Below, piece after piece: positions 49,789-59,093 of a stretch of DNA of 64,000 nucleotides. A program made the position numbers and the translations under genes. Below the pieces are notes generated by a model, which had not been told where the DNA came from, ran no database searches, and saw only the letters and a program-made list of their open reading frames with translations. The stretch covers positions 3,472,001-3,536,000 of the forward strand of contig NZ_BSDP01000001.1 of the NCBI RefSeq assembly GCF_027925245.1. Direction: 5' to 3'. This DNA is from Agromyces rhizosphaerae (GTDB taxonomy: Bacteria > Actinomycetota > Actinomycetes > Actinomycetales > Microbacteriaceae). Position 1 is the first letter of the stretch. Every line of letters starts with the position of its first letter.

Positions 49789-50514
49789 TCAGTCCTCGCG
49801 GGAGTCCGGCGCGCTCGCCGGCGTCTCGGGCTCCTCCGGCTCGCCGAAGAGCTCCTCGATGGCGTCGTCGGACCGCTCGGAGTCGGCGGACTGCTCGGAG
49901 CCCTCCGACGCCTCGGCGCCCTCGGCCGCCTCGGCGCCCTCGGCCGGCTCGGCTGCGCCCTCCGCCTCGTCGTCGGCTGCGCCGCGCGCCGGCCGCACCT
50001 CGCGCTCGCCGTCGAGGCCGATGCCGCGGATGGTGAGGAACAGGAACAGCACCATGCTCGACACGACGCCGATGTCGGCGACGTTGTAGATCGCCGGCAG
50101 CATCCACGGGGTCGAGATGAAGTCGATCACGTGGCCGAGGCCGAAGCCCGGCTCACGCGTGAGCCGGTCGGTCAGGTTGCCGAGCACGCCACCGAGCAGC
50201 AGTCCGAAGACCACTGCCCAGAGGAGCGAGCGGATGCGGCGGGCGAACCAGATGATGAAGGTGAGCACGCCGGCGGCGAGGATCGTGAAGATCCACGTCA
50301 TTCCGCTCGCGATCGAGAACGCGGCACCCGGGTTGCGGACGAACTGCCACTGGAGCACCGGCCCCAGCACGGGGACGATCTCCCCCTCGGTGAGGTTCGT
50401 GACGACGAGTTGCTTCGTGAGGTAGTCGAGCCCGTAGATCGTCGCGGCGATCGCGACGAGCAGGACCAGTGCGCTGATTCGGACCTGCGCGGAGCGCCGG
50501 GCCTCAGCCTCCAA
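49789..50514 (-). CDS. lspA: Lipoprotein signal peptidase with acidic tail
   Basis: Signal peptidase II (about 241 residues) removes signal peptides from diacylglyceryl-modified prolipoproteins. Four membrane helices and the aspartate dyad are visible: [21 protein letters not shown] with the first Asp, and YNVADIGVV with the second. The final 70 or so residues form an unusual Glu/Ala/Ser/Asp-rich tail with repeated EGAE units, absent from most LspA proteins. I chose a TTG start, overlapping divIVA by 11 bases; a GTG at 50556 would overlap it by 53. The transporter lipoprotein in this window is a plausible substrate. Confidence 0.88.
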   Translation of the reverse strand: MEAEARRSAQVRISALVLLVAIAATIYGLDYLTKQLVVTNLTEGEIVPVLGPVLQWQFVRNPGAAFSIASGMTWIFTILAAGVLTFIIWFARRIRSLLWAVVFGLLLGGVLGNLTDRLTREPGFGLGHVIDFISTPWMLPAIYNVADIGVVSSMVLFLFLTIRGIGLDGEREVRPARGAADDEAEGAAEPAEGAEAAEGAEASEGSEQSADSERSDDAIEELFGEPEEPETPASAPDSRED

Positions 50515-51202
50515 AGGCCTGGTACGTCGGTGCCTGCGGCGGTGCGTCGACCGCACCGGCGCTCATCGGCGCGTAGCCGCCCTGCGCGGGCACGCCCGAG
50601 CTGACCGGCGCGGCCTGGTCGAGGTCGCGCAGCTGGCCCTCGATGTACGACTTGAGCTTCTGGCGGTAGTCGCGCTCGAACGAGCGGAGCTCGTCGACGC
50701 GCTTCTCGATCGCGGCGCGCTCCTGGTCGAGCTGGCCGATCTGCGCACGCTGCTTGGCCTCTGCCTCGGCGACAACGCGCGCGGCCGTGGCGTGGCCCTC
50801 GGCGATCAGTGCGTCGCGCTTCTCGATGCCCTCGCGCACATGCTCCTCGTGGAGGCGACGCGCGAGCTGCAGCAGGTTGGTGGTGCTGGTCTGCTCGTCG
50901 ACCTCGGAGACCGGGGCGGGCGGCGCGGGAACCGCGACCGTGGGCGGCTGGGGCGCGGGCTCGGCGTAGGCCGGAGCGGGAGCCGGTGCCGGGGCGGGCG
51001 CGGGAGCCGGTGCGGGCTGCTGGGCGGCCTTCGCCTCGGCCTGCGCGAGCCGCTGGCGCAGCTCGTCGTTCTCCTGGTTGAGCCGGCGCAGCTCGACGAC
51101 CACCTCATCGAGGAAGTCGTCGACCTCATCCTGATCGTAGCCCTCGCGGAACTTCGTCGCCTGGAACCGCTTGTTGACCACGTCTTCGGGAGTTAGCGCC
51201 AT
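50504..51202 (-). CDS. divIVA: DivIVA/Wag31-like polar growth protein
   Basis: This 232-residue cytoplasmic protein begins with the DivIVA membrane-curvature domain (MALTPEDVVNKRFQATKF, then EGYDQDEVDDFLDEVV). It continues with a coiled coil to about residue 58, a Pro/Ala-repeat linker (about 62-92), and a long second coiled coil (about 105-205). In actinobacteria Wag31 marks old poles and recruits wall synthesis. The C-terminus is Pro/Gly/Gln-rich and ends TYQAFGG. The ATG follows GAGG at 10 bases. AT-richer DNA about 45-70 bases upstream probably contains its promoter. Confidence 0.94.
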   Translation of the reverse strand: MALTPEDVVNKRFQATKFREGYDQDEVDDFLDEVVVELRRLNQENDELRQRLAQAEAKAAQQPAPAPAPAPAPAPAPAYAEPAPQPPTVAVPAPPAPVSEVDEQTSTTNLLQLARRLHEEHVREGIEKRDALIAEGHATAARVVAEAEAKQRAQIGQLDQERAAIEKRVDELRSFERDYRQKLKSYIEGQLRDLDQAAPVSSGVPAQGGYAPMSAGAVDAPPQAPTYQAFGG

Positions 51203-51318
51203 GGCGTTCCAACCTCACAATGCTCGATCTGTCTGATCACGTTCAGCTAACGGTAGCAAACGGTGCGCGGACCGCGCGGCCCGGATCGTGGTACTGCGTC
51301 ACGGTTCGCAGGGGATGG
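51203..51318 (-). promoter_or_regulatory. divIVA upstream region
   Basis: This 116-base gap is AT-richer than its flanks at 51245-51265, where the minus strand contains TTTGCT, TACCGT and TTAGCT as candidate promoter hexamers. I cannot choose between them. GGACCGCGCGGCCC (51278-51291) is a near-palindrome that may end the yggT-side transcript or bind a protein. Confidence 0.3.
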
Positions 51319-51624
51319 TCAGGCGAGGCGCGAGATGCCGCCGACGATCCACAGCAGCACGATGACGACGAGCATCGCGATGCTCCAGCCGAAGTCGAAT
51401 GCGACCTGCCCGACGCGCAACGGCGGCACGACGCGACGGAAGAACTTCACCGGCGGATCGGTCACCGTGTACACCAGCTCGACCACGACGAGCCAGGCCC
51501 CCTGCGGGCGCCACGAACGGTTGAACGTGCGCACGAGGTCGAGCACGAACCGCGCCCACATCGTGAAGAAGTAGATGAGCAGGACGTAGTACAGGAGGGT
51601 CGCGATGAACGCGATGGCACCCAC
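51319..51624 (-). CDS. yggT: YggT family membrane protein
   Basis: This 101-residue protein has one N-terminal helix (about 3-22, FIATLLYYVLLIYFFTMWAR) and a C-terminal helix (about 75-97) with a central loop containing VYTVTDPPVKFFRRVVPPLR, the YggT signature. It is conserved between sepF and divIVA in Gram-positive bacteria and suspected to help division or membrane organisation. The GTG start lies 6 bases after the sepF stop. Confidence 0.92.
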   Translation of the reverse strand: MGAIAFIATLLYYVLLIYFFTMWARFVLDLVRTFNRSWRPQGAWLVVVELVYTVTDPPVKFFRRVVPPLRVGQVAFDFGWSIAMLVVIVLLWIVGGISRLA

Positions 51625-51630
51625 GGCGGG

Positions 51631-52110
51631 TCAGGCGTGGGAGAAGAACGACGCCTCGACGTCGCTCTCGACCTCGCTGGACTCACCCGACACCACGACG
51701 TGGGCGGGCGAGAGCAGGAACACCTTGTTCGTCACGCGCTCGATCTTGCCATGGAGGCCCTGCGAAAGGCCACTCGCGAAGTCGATCAGCCGCCGGGCGT
51801 CGCCGTCCGACATCTGGGAGAGGTTGATGATGACCGGCACGCCGTCGCGGAACGACTCGGCGATGACCTGGGCGTCGCGGTACTGACGGGGGTGCACGGT
51901 GAGGATCTCGTTCATGTCCGCCTGCTGTGGGCTCGGGGTGGGTGCCGCGGTCGGCTTCCGCAGCGGGGTCACGGGGGCGCCGCCCCCCTTGGGTGCCGGA
52001 GCGGCGTGCGCCGCCTGCGTCGGCTGCGGCGCAGCCTCGGGGGTCTCCTGCTCGAACTCCTCGTCGGCGAGGCCGAGGTAGACCATCGTCTTCCGAAGCG
52101 GGTTGGACAT
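51631..52110 (-). CDS. sepF: Cell division protein SepF
   Basis: SepF (159 residues) anchors FtsZ to the membrane and shapes the septum; it is the main FtsZ anchor in actinobacteria, which lack FtsA. The N-terminal amphipathic helix reads [19 protein letters not shown] Pro/Ala/Gln-rich linker (about 20-68) is followed by the beta-alpha dimer domain with [25 protein letters not shown] and [15 protein letters not shown]. The ATG has GGAGGT 4 bases upstream. No ftsA is present, consistent with this role. Confidence 0.95.
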   Translation of the reverse strand: MSNPLRKTMVYLGLADEEFEQETPEAAPQPTQAAHAAPAPKGGGAPVTPLRKPTAAPTPSPQQADMNEILTVHPRQYRDAQVIAESFRDGVPVIINLSQMSDGDARRLIDFASGLSQGLHGKIERVTNKVFLLSPAHVVVSGESSEVESDVEASFFSHA

Positions 52111-52142
52111 CGCGACCTCCGTGTATCGTCGTCTCTTCGAGG

Positions 52143-52823
52143 TTAAGCGGGCGCGGGTCGATTTCCCGTGATTGCGGTGCCGATGCGAAGGTGTGTCGCG
52201 CCCGCGTGCACGGCCTCGCGGAAATCGCCGGACATGCCGATCGACAGGTCGCTCGCGCCGGGCGCGACGTCGGCGACGACGCGCTCGGACATCTCCCGCA
52301 CACGGTCGAACGCGGCACCCGGCTCCTCCCCCAGCGGTGCGACCGCCATGAGCCCGCGCAGTCGCAGCCCGGGGGCCGCCTGCGCGGCCTCGGCGACGCG
52401 CAGCACGTCGTCGCCCGTCGCCCCGCCCCGCCCCGGATCGTCGGTGAGGTTCACCTGCACGAAGCAGTCGACGGATGCCTCGTCGGAGGCGAGCACGTCG
52501 ACGAGCTCGACCCGGTCGACCGAGTGGATCCCGGACGCGTACGCGCGCACCTGCCGCGCCTTCTTGCGCTGCAGCTGGCCGACGAAGTGCCAGCGGAGCC
52601 CGAGGGACTCGAGCTCGCGCGCCTTCGCCTGGGCCTCCTGGTGCCGGTTCTCGCCGACGTCGCGCACGCCCAGCTCCGCGAGCTCGCGGATGAGAGACAC
52701 CGGCTGGAACTTGGTGACCACGATGGTGGTGATCCCGTCGGGGTCGCGACCCGCCTCGCGCGCGGCATCCGCCACCTGGTTCCGGACCGCCGCGAGTCGT
52801 GCGGCGAGGGGGCTGCCGCTCAT
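52143..52823 (-). CDS. yggS: YggS-type pyridoxal phosphate homeostasis protein
   Basis: This 226-residue protein belongs to the YggS/PROSC group, which binds PLP on a TIM barrel like the N-terminal domain of alanine racemase and buffers free PLP. The PLP lysine is Lys38 in VVTKFQPV, and [25 protein letters not shown] and [12 protein letters not shown] are further signatures. It lies directly after ftsZ (19 bases), where related actinobacteria usually also have pgeF. The ATG before SGSPLAARL fits the family start. Confidence 0.93.
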   Translation of the reverse strand: MSGSPLAARLAAVRNQVADAAREAGRDPDGITTIVVTKFQPVSLIRELAELGVRDVGENRHQEAQAKARELESLGLRWHFVGQLQRKKARQVRAYASGIHSVDRVELVDVLASDEASVDCFVQVNLTDDPGRGGATGDDVLRVAEAAQAAPGLRLRGLMAVAPLGEEPGAAFDRVREMSERVVADVAPGASDLSIGMSGDFREAVHAGATHLRIGTAITGNRPAPA

Positions 52824-52842
52824 CGCGCGCCGACCCGGCCGC

Positions 52843-54012
52843 TCACTTGAGGAAGTCGGGGATGTCGAGGTCGTCGGGCTGCTCGTCGAAGGCCGGGTCG
52901 CCGACGATCGCGTCGGCCGTCGCCGTCGGCTGCTCGGCCGTGGACCAGGACGCGCTCTCGACGAGCTCCTCGATCGAGATCTCGGCCTCCGCCTGCGTCG
53001 CCGCCGCACCCGCGCCCGCGGCGCCGAAGGCACCGGCCTCCAGCTCCTCGCGGATCGGCGACGGCTCGCCGCCGTCGAACCCGGCGGCGATGACGGTCAC
53101 GCGGACCTCGTCGCCGAGCGTGTCGTCGATCACCGCGCCGAAGATGATGTTCGCCTCCGGGTGCACGGCCTCCTGCACGAGCCGGGCCGCGTCGTTGATC
53201 TCGAAGATGCCGAGGTTCGACCCGCCCTGGATCGACAGCAGCACGCCGTGCGCGCCGTCGATCGAGGCCTCCAGCAGTGGCGACGCCACCGCGAGCTCGG
53301 CCGCCTTGATCGCCCGGTCGGCCCCGCGGGACGAGCCGATGCCCATGAGCGCGGAACCCGCGCCCTGCATGACCGACTTCACGTCGGCGAAGTCCAGGTT
53401 GATGAGGCCCGGCGTGGTGATCAGGTCGGTGATGCCCTGCACACCGGCGAGGAGCACCTGGTCGGCCGTGGCGAACGCCTCGAGCATCGAGATGCCCCGG
53501 TCGCTGATCTCGAGGAGCCGGTCGTTCGGCACCACGATGAGGGTGTCGACCTCGTTCTTCAGGGTCGCGACGCCCTGCTCGGCCTGGGTCTGCCGGCGCT
53601 TGCCCTCGAAGCTGAACGGCTTCGTGACCACACCGATGGTCAGCGCGCCGATCGACTTCGCGATGCGCGCGACGACCGGAGCGCCGCCGGTGCCGGTGCC
53701 GCCGCCCTCGCCGGCGGTCACGAAGACCATGTCGGCGCCCGCCAGCGCCTCCTCGATCTCCTCCGCGTGGTCCTCGGCCGCACGCCGGCCCACCTCGGGG
53801 TCGGCGCCCGCGCCGAGCCCGCGGGTCAGGTCGCGCCCGACGTCGAGCTTGACGTCGGCGTCGCTCATGAGCAGCGCCTGGGCGTCGGTGTTGATCGCGA
53901 TGAACTCGACGCCGCGAAGGCCGAGCTCGATCATGCGATTGACCGCGTTCACGCCACCGCCGCCGATGCCGACGACCTTGATGACAGCGAGGTAGTTCTG
54001 GTTTGTCGACAT
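52843..54012 (-). CDS. ftsZ: Cell division protein FtsZ
   Basis: FtsZ (389 residues) is the tubulin-like GTPase that forms the Z ring. The GTP-binding loop is GGGTGTGG at residues 103-110 and the T7 loop is [12 protein letters not shown] disordered linker follows from about 320, and the last ten residues [10 protein letters not shown] are the conserved tail that binds SepF and other partners. The ATG before STNQNYLAV has GGAGGG 7 bases upstream; an in-frame start 27 bases earlier is weaker. Its 142-base upstream region is the most AT-rich part of this cluster. Confidence 0.97.
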   Translation of the reverse strand: MSTNQNYLAVIKVVGIGGGGVNAVNRMIELGLRGVEFIAINTDAQALLMSDADVKLDVGRDLTRGLGAGADPEVGRRAAEDHAEEIEEALAGADMVFVTAGEGGGTGTGGAPVVARIAKSIGALTIGVVTKPFSFEGKRRQTQAEQGVATLKNEVDTLIVVPNDRLLEISDRGISMLEAFATADQVLLAGVQGITDLITTPGLINLDFADVKSVMQGAGSALMGIGSSRGADRAIKAAELAVASPLLEASIDGAHGVLLSIQGGSNLGIFEINDAARLVQEAVHPEANIIFGAVIDDTLGDEVRVTVIAAGFDGGEPSPIREELEAGAFGAAGAGAAATQAEAEISIEELVESASWSTAEQPTATADAIVGDPAFDEQPDDLDIPDFLK

Positions 54013-54154
54013 GTCCGGCCCTCCGTGCGTCACTCTCAAGTCTCAACCTCAGGTGTAAGGTTAAAGTTTTGCCGAGTATGCAATTTCCCTGACCTCGACG
54101 GTAGGCGCGGCCGTGCCCGATCGGCGCACGACGCGCCGCGTGTCGCGATCCGGG
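54013..54154 (-). promoter_or_regulatory. ftsZ promoter region
   Basis: On the minus strand TTGCAT (54074-54079) and a downstream AACCTT/TAACCT cluster near 54056-54062 lie in an AT-rich block, unique within the cluster, so ftsZ most likely has a strong promoter of its own. Spacing of the hexamers is uncertain. Repeats of TCTCAA and CCTTA between 54030 and 54062 could bind a regulator. Confidence 0.5.
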
Positions 54155-55300
54155 TCAGCTCGTGACGGGGCTGCGCGGAGACGACACGTCGTAGCGCGAG
54201 ACGGTCGACGGCGGCGCGGCCTCGACGAGCGCCTCGAGCACTGCGGCCTTCAGCACCGACTCCTCGGCGCTGCCCCAGACCACGCTCGCGCCGCCGGCGA
54301 GCTCGAGCCGCACGTCGTCCGCGGTCGAGGCGGACGCCGACAGCACGCTCGCCCGCAGGTCGTCGGGCAGCGAGCGGAGCACCGCGCTCGCCGCGCGGAA
54401 GCCGTCGCCCGCGAGCCCGCCCTGCGCGTCCACGAGCGGCAGGCCCTCGGGCCTCGCGGGCTGCTCCTCGAGAACGATGCCCGCGCCGTCGACGACGCGG
54501 AAGCCGCCACCGCCCGCGACCACCGCGATCGGCGTGCGCTCCACCAGGCGCACCACGAGGGTGCCCGGCGGGCGCCGCTCGATCGCCCAGGTCTGGATCG
54601 CGGAGAACTCCGCGAGTGCCTCGCCGACCGCCCGATCGTCCACGAGCGGCAGCGGCGTGCCGCGCTGCCCGTCGAGCGCCGCGACGACCTCCTCGGCCGT
54701 GACCCGCTCGCCGGCGCCCGAGACCTGGATCTCCTGCACCGCCATGAGCGGCGAGTACGCGGCGGCCGTCAGCCCGCCGACGACGAGCAGCACGCTGCCG
54801 ATGCCCGCGGCCCATGCGATGCGCCGGTTGCGCTGGCGCTTCGTGAAGCGGCGCATCTCCTGGCGCTCATAGCGCTTCCGCCGCCGCGTCGCACGCCGGA
54901 GCTCGCGGCGCGCCCGCCAGCCGGTGGGCCGGTCGTCGCCCGACGCGTGGCCGTCGTCGTCGGGGAGGTCGACCGGATCATCGATCTGCCGGGCCGGCGC
55001 GTCCGCGAGTGTGCCGGGTCGCACCAGCGGGATCGGTTCGGTGAGCTGCGCATCGGCTGCGGCGGGCGACGGCTCCGGCGCGGGCGGCACGGGCCGCACG
55101 CGGGTGGACGGCACGCGAGTGGGCGCCTGCGCGCGGGGCGGAGCGGGCGCCCGGTCGGGAGCGGACGGGGGCGCCGTGTCGCCGGCCCCGTCCGCGCCGG
55201 CCTCCGGGGCGTCCGCACCGCGAGCCCCGCCCGGCCGTGCGCCGGCGCCGGGGACGGCACCCCCGCGCGGCCGACCGTCGAAGCCCTGCGGACGCCTCAC
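54155..55300 (-). CDS. ftsQ: Cell division protein FtsQ
   Basis: FtsQ (381 residues) links cytoplasmic and periplasmic parts of the divisome. The cytoplasmic part is long: about 120 Pro/Ala/Asp-rich residues, then a strongly basic stretch before the membrane helix at 161-182. The POTRA domain (about 187-256, VQEIQVSGAGERVTAEEV) and the FtsQ beta domain follow. The GTG start has only a weak ribosome site, and 13 bases separate it from murC. The N-terminal extension is longer than in most species and probably disordered. Confidence 0.9.
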   Translation of the reverse strand: MRRPQGFDGRPRGGAVPGAGARPGGARGADAPEAGADGAGDTAPPSAPDRAPAPPRAQAPTRVPSTRVRPVPPAPEPSPAAADAQLTEPIPLVRPGTLADAPARQIDDPVDLPDDDGHASGDDRPTGWRARRELRRATRRRKRYERQEMRRFTKRQRNRRIAWAAGIGSVLLVVGGLTAAAYSPLMAVQEIQVSGAGERVTAEEVVAALDGQRGTPLPLVDDRAVGEALAEFSAIQTWAIERRPPGTLVVRLVERTPIAVVAGGGGFRVVDGAGIVLEEQPARPEGLPLVDAQGGLAGDGFRAASAVLRSLPDDLRASVLSASASTADDVRLELAGGASVVWGSAEESVLKAAVLEALVEAAPPSTVSRYDVSSPRSPVTS

Positions 55301-55313
55301 GCCGGAAGCATCC

Positions 55314-56714
55314 TCAGCCCCGCTCGCGCTCGAGCGAACCCAGCAGCTGCGGGACGATGCGGTACACGTCGCCGCAGCCGAGCGTGATCACGAAGTCGCC
55401 CTCGCGCGCGATGCGCGCGGTGTGGTCGGCGGCCTCCTGCCAGTCGGCGACGAACGCCACCTTGGACGGGTCGTTGAACCGGTCGGCCACCAGCTGGCCG
55501 GTGACGCCGGGCTCAGGGTCCTCCCGGGCGCCGTACACGTCGAGCACCACGGTCTCGTCGGCGAGCGTCTCGAGCACCTCGGCGAACTCGCCCGCGAACA
55601 GGCGGGTGCGGCTGTAGAGGTGCGGCTGGTGCACCGCGATGATGCGCCCCTCGCCCACCACCGTGCGCGCGCCCGACAGCGCGGCGGCGACCTCGGTCGG
55701 GTGGTGCGCGTAGTCGTCGTAGACGCTCACGCCCCCCACCGTGCCGTGCAGCTCGAACCGACGGCCGGTGCCGCCGAACGCCGCGATCGCCGCGAGCGTC
55801 TCCGCGGGCGGGAAGCCCACCCCCACCAGCACCGCGAACGCCCCGGCCGCGTTGATGGCGTTGTGCACGCCGGGCACCGCCAGTCGGGTGCGGTAGGTCG
55901 CGCCCCCGTGGTCGATGGCGAACTCCACCGGGCCCTCGGCGACGATCGAGTGCACGCGCACGTCGGCCGAGTCGGCCTCGCCGAAGGTGAGTACCCGCCG
56001 GTGCGAGAGGCGCTCCTTGACGCGCAGTGCGCCGGGGTCGTCGGCGGAGATCACGACGAGCTCGCGCGCCCGGTCGGCGAAGGTGACGAATGCGTCCTCG
56101 AACGCCTCGAACGAGCCGTAGTGGTCGAGGTGGTCGGGGTCGACGTTGGTCACGAGCGCGACGGAGGTGTCGTAGAGCAGGAACGAGCCGTCGGACTCGT
56201 CGGCCTCGACGACGAACCACTCCCCCGAGCCGCGCGCCGAGCTCGTGCCGAGCGCCTGGATGACACCGCCGTTGACGAAGCTCGGGTCCTGCCCGAGGCC
56301 GATGAGCCCGGTGATGATCATGCCGGTCGACGTCGTCTTGCCGTGCGCACCGGCCACCGAGATGAGCCGCTGCGAGCGGATGAGCCAGGCCAGCGCCTGC
56401 GAGCGGTGCAGCACCGGGATGCCGTGCTCGAGCGCGTACCGGTACTCCGGGTTGTCCTGCCAGAGCGCGCCCGTCACGACGACCGTGTCGGCGTCGCCGA
56501 CGTGCGCGGCATCGTGCCCGATCGAGACCTCGGCCCCGAGCTCGCGCAGCACGCGCACCGCGTCGGAGTCCCGCACGTCGCTTCCCGTCACCCGGTGCCC
56601 CGCGCCGAGGAAGAGCCGCGCGATGCCGCTCATGCCCGCGCCGCCGATGCCGACGAAGTGGACGGCGCCGATGGTCTCGGGCATCTCGATGGAGGTGTCG
56701 GGCTTGATCGTCAC
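55314..56714 (-). CDS. murC: UDP-N-acetylmuramate--L-alanine ligase
   Basis: MurC (466 residues) adds L-alanine to UDP-MurNAc, starting the stem peptide. The N-terminal Rossmann domain has GIGGAGMSG near 22-30, the ATP loop is GAHGKTTST near 127-135, and [10 protein letters not shown] belongs to the C-terminal domain. The GTG start is chosen because the frame upstream encodes Arg/Pro-rich nonsense; [10 protein letters not shown] ten residues later is another possible start. A TAGCCT box 53 bases before the GTG suggests an internal promoter within the cluster. Confidence 0.95.
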   Translation of the reverse strand: MTIKPDTSIEMPETIGAVHFVGIGGAGMSGIARLFLGAGHRVTGSDVRDSDAVRVLRELGAEVSIGHDAAHVGDADTVVVTGALWQDNPEYRYALEHGIPVLHRSQALAWLIRSQRLISVAGAHGKTTSTGMIITGLIGLGQDPSFVNGGVIQALGTSSARGSGEWFVVEADESDGSFLLYDTSVALVTNVDPDHLDHYGSFEAFEDAFVTFADRARELVVISADDPGALRVKERLSHRRVLTFGEADSADVRVHSIVAEGPVEFAIDHGGATYRTRLAVPGVHNAINAAGAFAVLVGVGFPPAETLAAIAAFGGTGRRFELHGTVGGVSVYDDYAHHPTEVAAALSGARTVVGEGRIIAVHQPHLYSRTRLFAGEFAEVLETLADETVVLDVYGAREDPEPGVTGQLVADRFNDPSKVAFVADWQEAADHTARIAREGDFVITLGCGDVYRIVPQLLGSLERERG

Positions 56715-56766
56715 GTGCGATGTGCTCTCTCTGGTCGGCGGGTCGACGCGTGCGCGTCCGAGGTCA

Positions 56767-56772
56767 AGGCTA
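56767..56772 (-). promoter_or_regulatory. Possible internal promoter before murC
   Basis: TAGCCT on the minus strand in GCGTAGCCTTGACC lies in the 73-base gap between murG and murC. It matches the window-wide TAGVCK -10 form and would give a leader of about 45 bases. Confidence 0.4.
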
Positions 56773-56787
56773 CGCGCGTCGGGCGGG

Positions 56788-57870
56788 TCAGGGCGCTCCC
56801 GCGCCGAGCGCCTCGTCGACGAGCGCGACCATGCGGTCGGTGCCGTCGATGACGCCGGCCGATGCCGCGGCCGACGCCATCGCGGCCACCCGGCTGCCCT
56901 CGGCGAGCAGGGGGACGACGTGCGCATCGACCCAGCTCGGCACGAAGTCGGCGTCGTCGACGAGGATTCCGCCGCCCGCCTCGACCACGCCGGCGGCGTT
57001 GAACCGCTGCTCGCCGTTGCCGACCGGGTACGGCACGTACACGGCCGGGATGCCGAGGGCCGCGAGCTCGCTCACCGTCGCGGCGCCCGCACGCGAGAGC
57101 GCGAAGTCCGCGATCGCGAGCGCGAGGTCCATGCGGTCGCAGTAGTCGATCATGCGGTAGCCCTCGAGTCCCGGGTCGGAGACCTCCGAGGCGCGGCCGG
57201 TGATGTGCAGCACCTGCCAGCCGGTGCTGCGCAGCGCCAGGGCCGATCCCGCCACGGTCGCGTTGACCCGCCGCGCGCCGAGCGAGCCGCCGGTCGCCAG
57301 CAGCACGGGTCGGCCGGCGTCGAGTCCGAAGTACTCTGCGGCCTCGGCCCGCGCGACCGCGCGGTCGAGCTGCTCGATCTCGCGCCGGAGCGGCATGCCG
57401 ACGAATCTCGCCTCGTGCAGCGGCGTGCCCTCGAAGGCGACGCCCACCGTCGCGGCGAAGCGGCTGCCCAGCCGGTTGGCGAGCCCCGGCTTCGCGTTCG
57501 CCTCGTGCAGCGCGACCGGCACCTTCTCGGCGCGCGCCGCGAGGTACGCGGGGGTCGCGACGTACCCGCCGAACCCGACCACGACGTCGACGCCGTGCTC
57601 GCGGATGAGTTCGCGAACGGTGCGGATGCTGCGCCGGAACGTCGACGGGAACGCGACCGCGGCCCGGTTCGGCCGACGCGGGAAGGGCACCTTCGGAATC
57701 GTGAGCAGCTCGTAGCCGCGCGCGGGCACCAGGCGGGACTCGAGTCCCTCGGCGGTGCCGAGCACGAGCACCTGCGCGTCGGGGTCGCGCTCGCGCAGCC
57801 GGTCGGCGACCGCGAGCAGCGGGTTCACGTGGCCGGCGGTGCCTCCGCCGGCGAGGAGGTAGGTCGTCAT
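56788..57870 (-). CDS. murG: UDP-GlcNAc:undecaprenyl-PP-MurNAc-pentapeptide GlcNAc transferase
   Basis: MurG (360 residues) turns lipid I into lipid II on the inner face of the membrane. The two GT-B glycosyltransferase domains are evident: [10 protein letters not shown] at residues 8-17 in the acceptor side, [11 protein letters not shown], then the donor site with [13 protein letters not shown] and [18 protein letters not shown]. The ATG overlaps the ftsW stop by 4 bases. The carrier lipid comes from uppS in the same window. Confidence 0.95.
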   Translation of the reverse strand: MTTYLLAGGGTAGHVNPLLAVADRLRERDPDAQVLVLGTAEGLESRLVPARGYELLTIPKVPFPRRPNRAAVAFPSTFRRSIRTVRELIREHGVDVVVGFGGYVATPAYLAARAEKVPVALHEANAKPGLANRLGSRFAATVGVAFEGTPLHEARFVGMPLRREIEQLDRAVARAEAAEYFGLDAGRPVLLATGGSLGARRVNATVAGSALALRSTGWQVLHITGRASEVSDPGLEGYRMIDYCDRMDLALAIADFALSRAGAATVSELAALGIPAVYVPYPVGNGEQRFNAAGVVEAGGGILVDDADFVPSWVDAHVVPLLAEGSRVAAMASAAASAGVIDGTDRMVALVDEALGAGAP

Positions 57871-59093
57871 CGCGCGGTCGCCCGCTTCCGCTGCCGCGCG
57901 GGGGCCGGTGCGGCCTCGCGCGCGACCGAAAGCACCACGCCGATGCCGACGAGGGTCGTCAGCAGGGCCGTGCCGCCGGAGGACACGAGCGGAAGGGGGA
58001 CGCCGAGGACGGGGAAGACTCCGAGCACGACACCGATATTGACACACGCCTGCCCGATCACCCACACGAGCATCGCGGCGGTCACGGTGCGGCCGAACAT
58101 CGTGGGCGCGTGTCGCATGATGCGGGCGAACGCGATCGCGAGCACCACGAGCAGGCCGAGCACCACGACCGCGCCGATGAGGCCCAGTTCCTCGCCGATG
58201 ATCGCGAAGATGAAGTCGTTGTCGGCGGCCGGCAGCCACGACCACTTCGCGGTCGAGTTGCCGAGGCCCACTCCGAAGACGCCGCCGTTGGCGAGCGCGA
58301 ACGTGCCGTGCTCGGTCTGCCAGCACGAGTTGATGTAGTCGTCGCAGGTGTGGCTGAGGAACGCGCCGATGCGCTGCATGCGGTTCTCGCTCGTGACCGC
58401 CGCGATCGCGAAGGCCCCGGCGCCGAGCAGCACCGGTACGACCAGCAGCCGGAGGCGCACGCCGATGAGGAACAGGGTGCCCAGCAGCATCCCGCCCATG
58501 ATCATGACCGTGCCGAGGTCGCCGCCGAGCAGCACCAGCCCGATCGCGCCGCCGCCGATGAGCAGGATGGGCAGCACGCCGCGGGTCCACTCGCCGAGCA
58601 CCTGCTCCTTGCGCGTCGTCATCAGCCCGAGCCAGAGCACGAGCGCGAGCTTGATCGCCTCCGACGGCTGGAACTGGAACCCGAACAGGTTCAGCCAGTT
58701 CGTGTTGCCACCGACCGTGACGCCGAGGTCGGTGGCGACCACCAGCACCTGGAGCCCGCACGAGACCGCCAGCGCCGGCCAGGCCACGAGCATCCAGAAC
58801 CGCTGGGGCAGCCGGCTGACCAGCAGCATGAGCGGGATGCCGACCAGCACGAACACGCCCTGGCGCATGAACTCGCCGAAGAAGCCCTCGTCGGCGATGT
58901 ACGAGTCGACCGTCGACGACGAGAGCACCATGATCAGTCCGAAGACCACCAGGAAGACGGTCGTGCCGAGCAGGGTGAAGTAGTTGGCCGACTCGGCCCG
59001 GAACATGCGTCCGAGCCGGATGCGGGCCGCCGAGATGCCGCCGGGGCGATCCTCAGCCGGCGTGTCCGGGCGCGCGTGGGGCGGAGCCGTCAT
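57867..59093 (-). CDS. ftsW: Septal peptidoglycan polymerase FtsW
   Basis: FtsW (408 residues) is the SEDS glycosyltransferase that polymerises lipid II at the septum, working with FtsI. Ten or so membrane helices are visible, starting after residue 30 (YFTLLGTTVFLVVFGLIMVLSS). The SEDS signatures GVFGVGLGNSTAKW and IGEELGLIGA surround the catalytic aspartate loop. The ATG before TAPPHARP is chosen because of an ideal GGAGGT 7 bases upstream. Its first 41 bases overlap the end of murD. The basic C-terminus reaches into the murG start. Confidence 0.94.
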   Translation of the reverse strand: MTAPPHARPDTPAEDRPGGISAARIRLGRMFRAESANYFTLLGTTVFLVVFGLIMVLSSSTVDSYIADEGFFGEFMRQGVFVLVGIPLMLLVSRLPQRFWMLVAWPALAVSCGLQVLVVATDLGVTVGGNTNWLNLFGFQFQPSEAIKLALVLWLGLMTTRKEQVLGEWTRGVLPILLIGGGAIGLVLLGGDLGTVMIMGGMLLGTLFLIGVRLRLLVVPVLLGAGAFAIAAVTSENRMQRIGAFLSHTCDDYINSCWQTEHGTFALANGGVFGVGLGNSTAKWSWLPAADNDFIFAIIGEELGLIGAVVVLGLLVVLAIAFARIMRHAPTMFGRTVTAAMLVWVIGQACVNIGVVLGVFPVLGVPLPLVSSGGTALLTTLVGIGVVLSVAREAAPAPARQRKRATAR

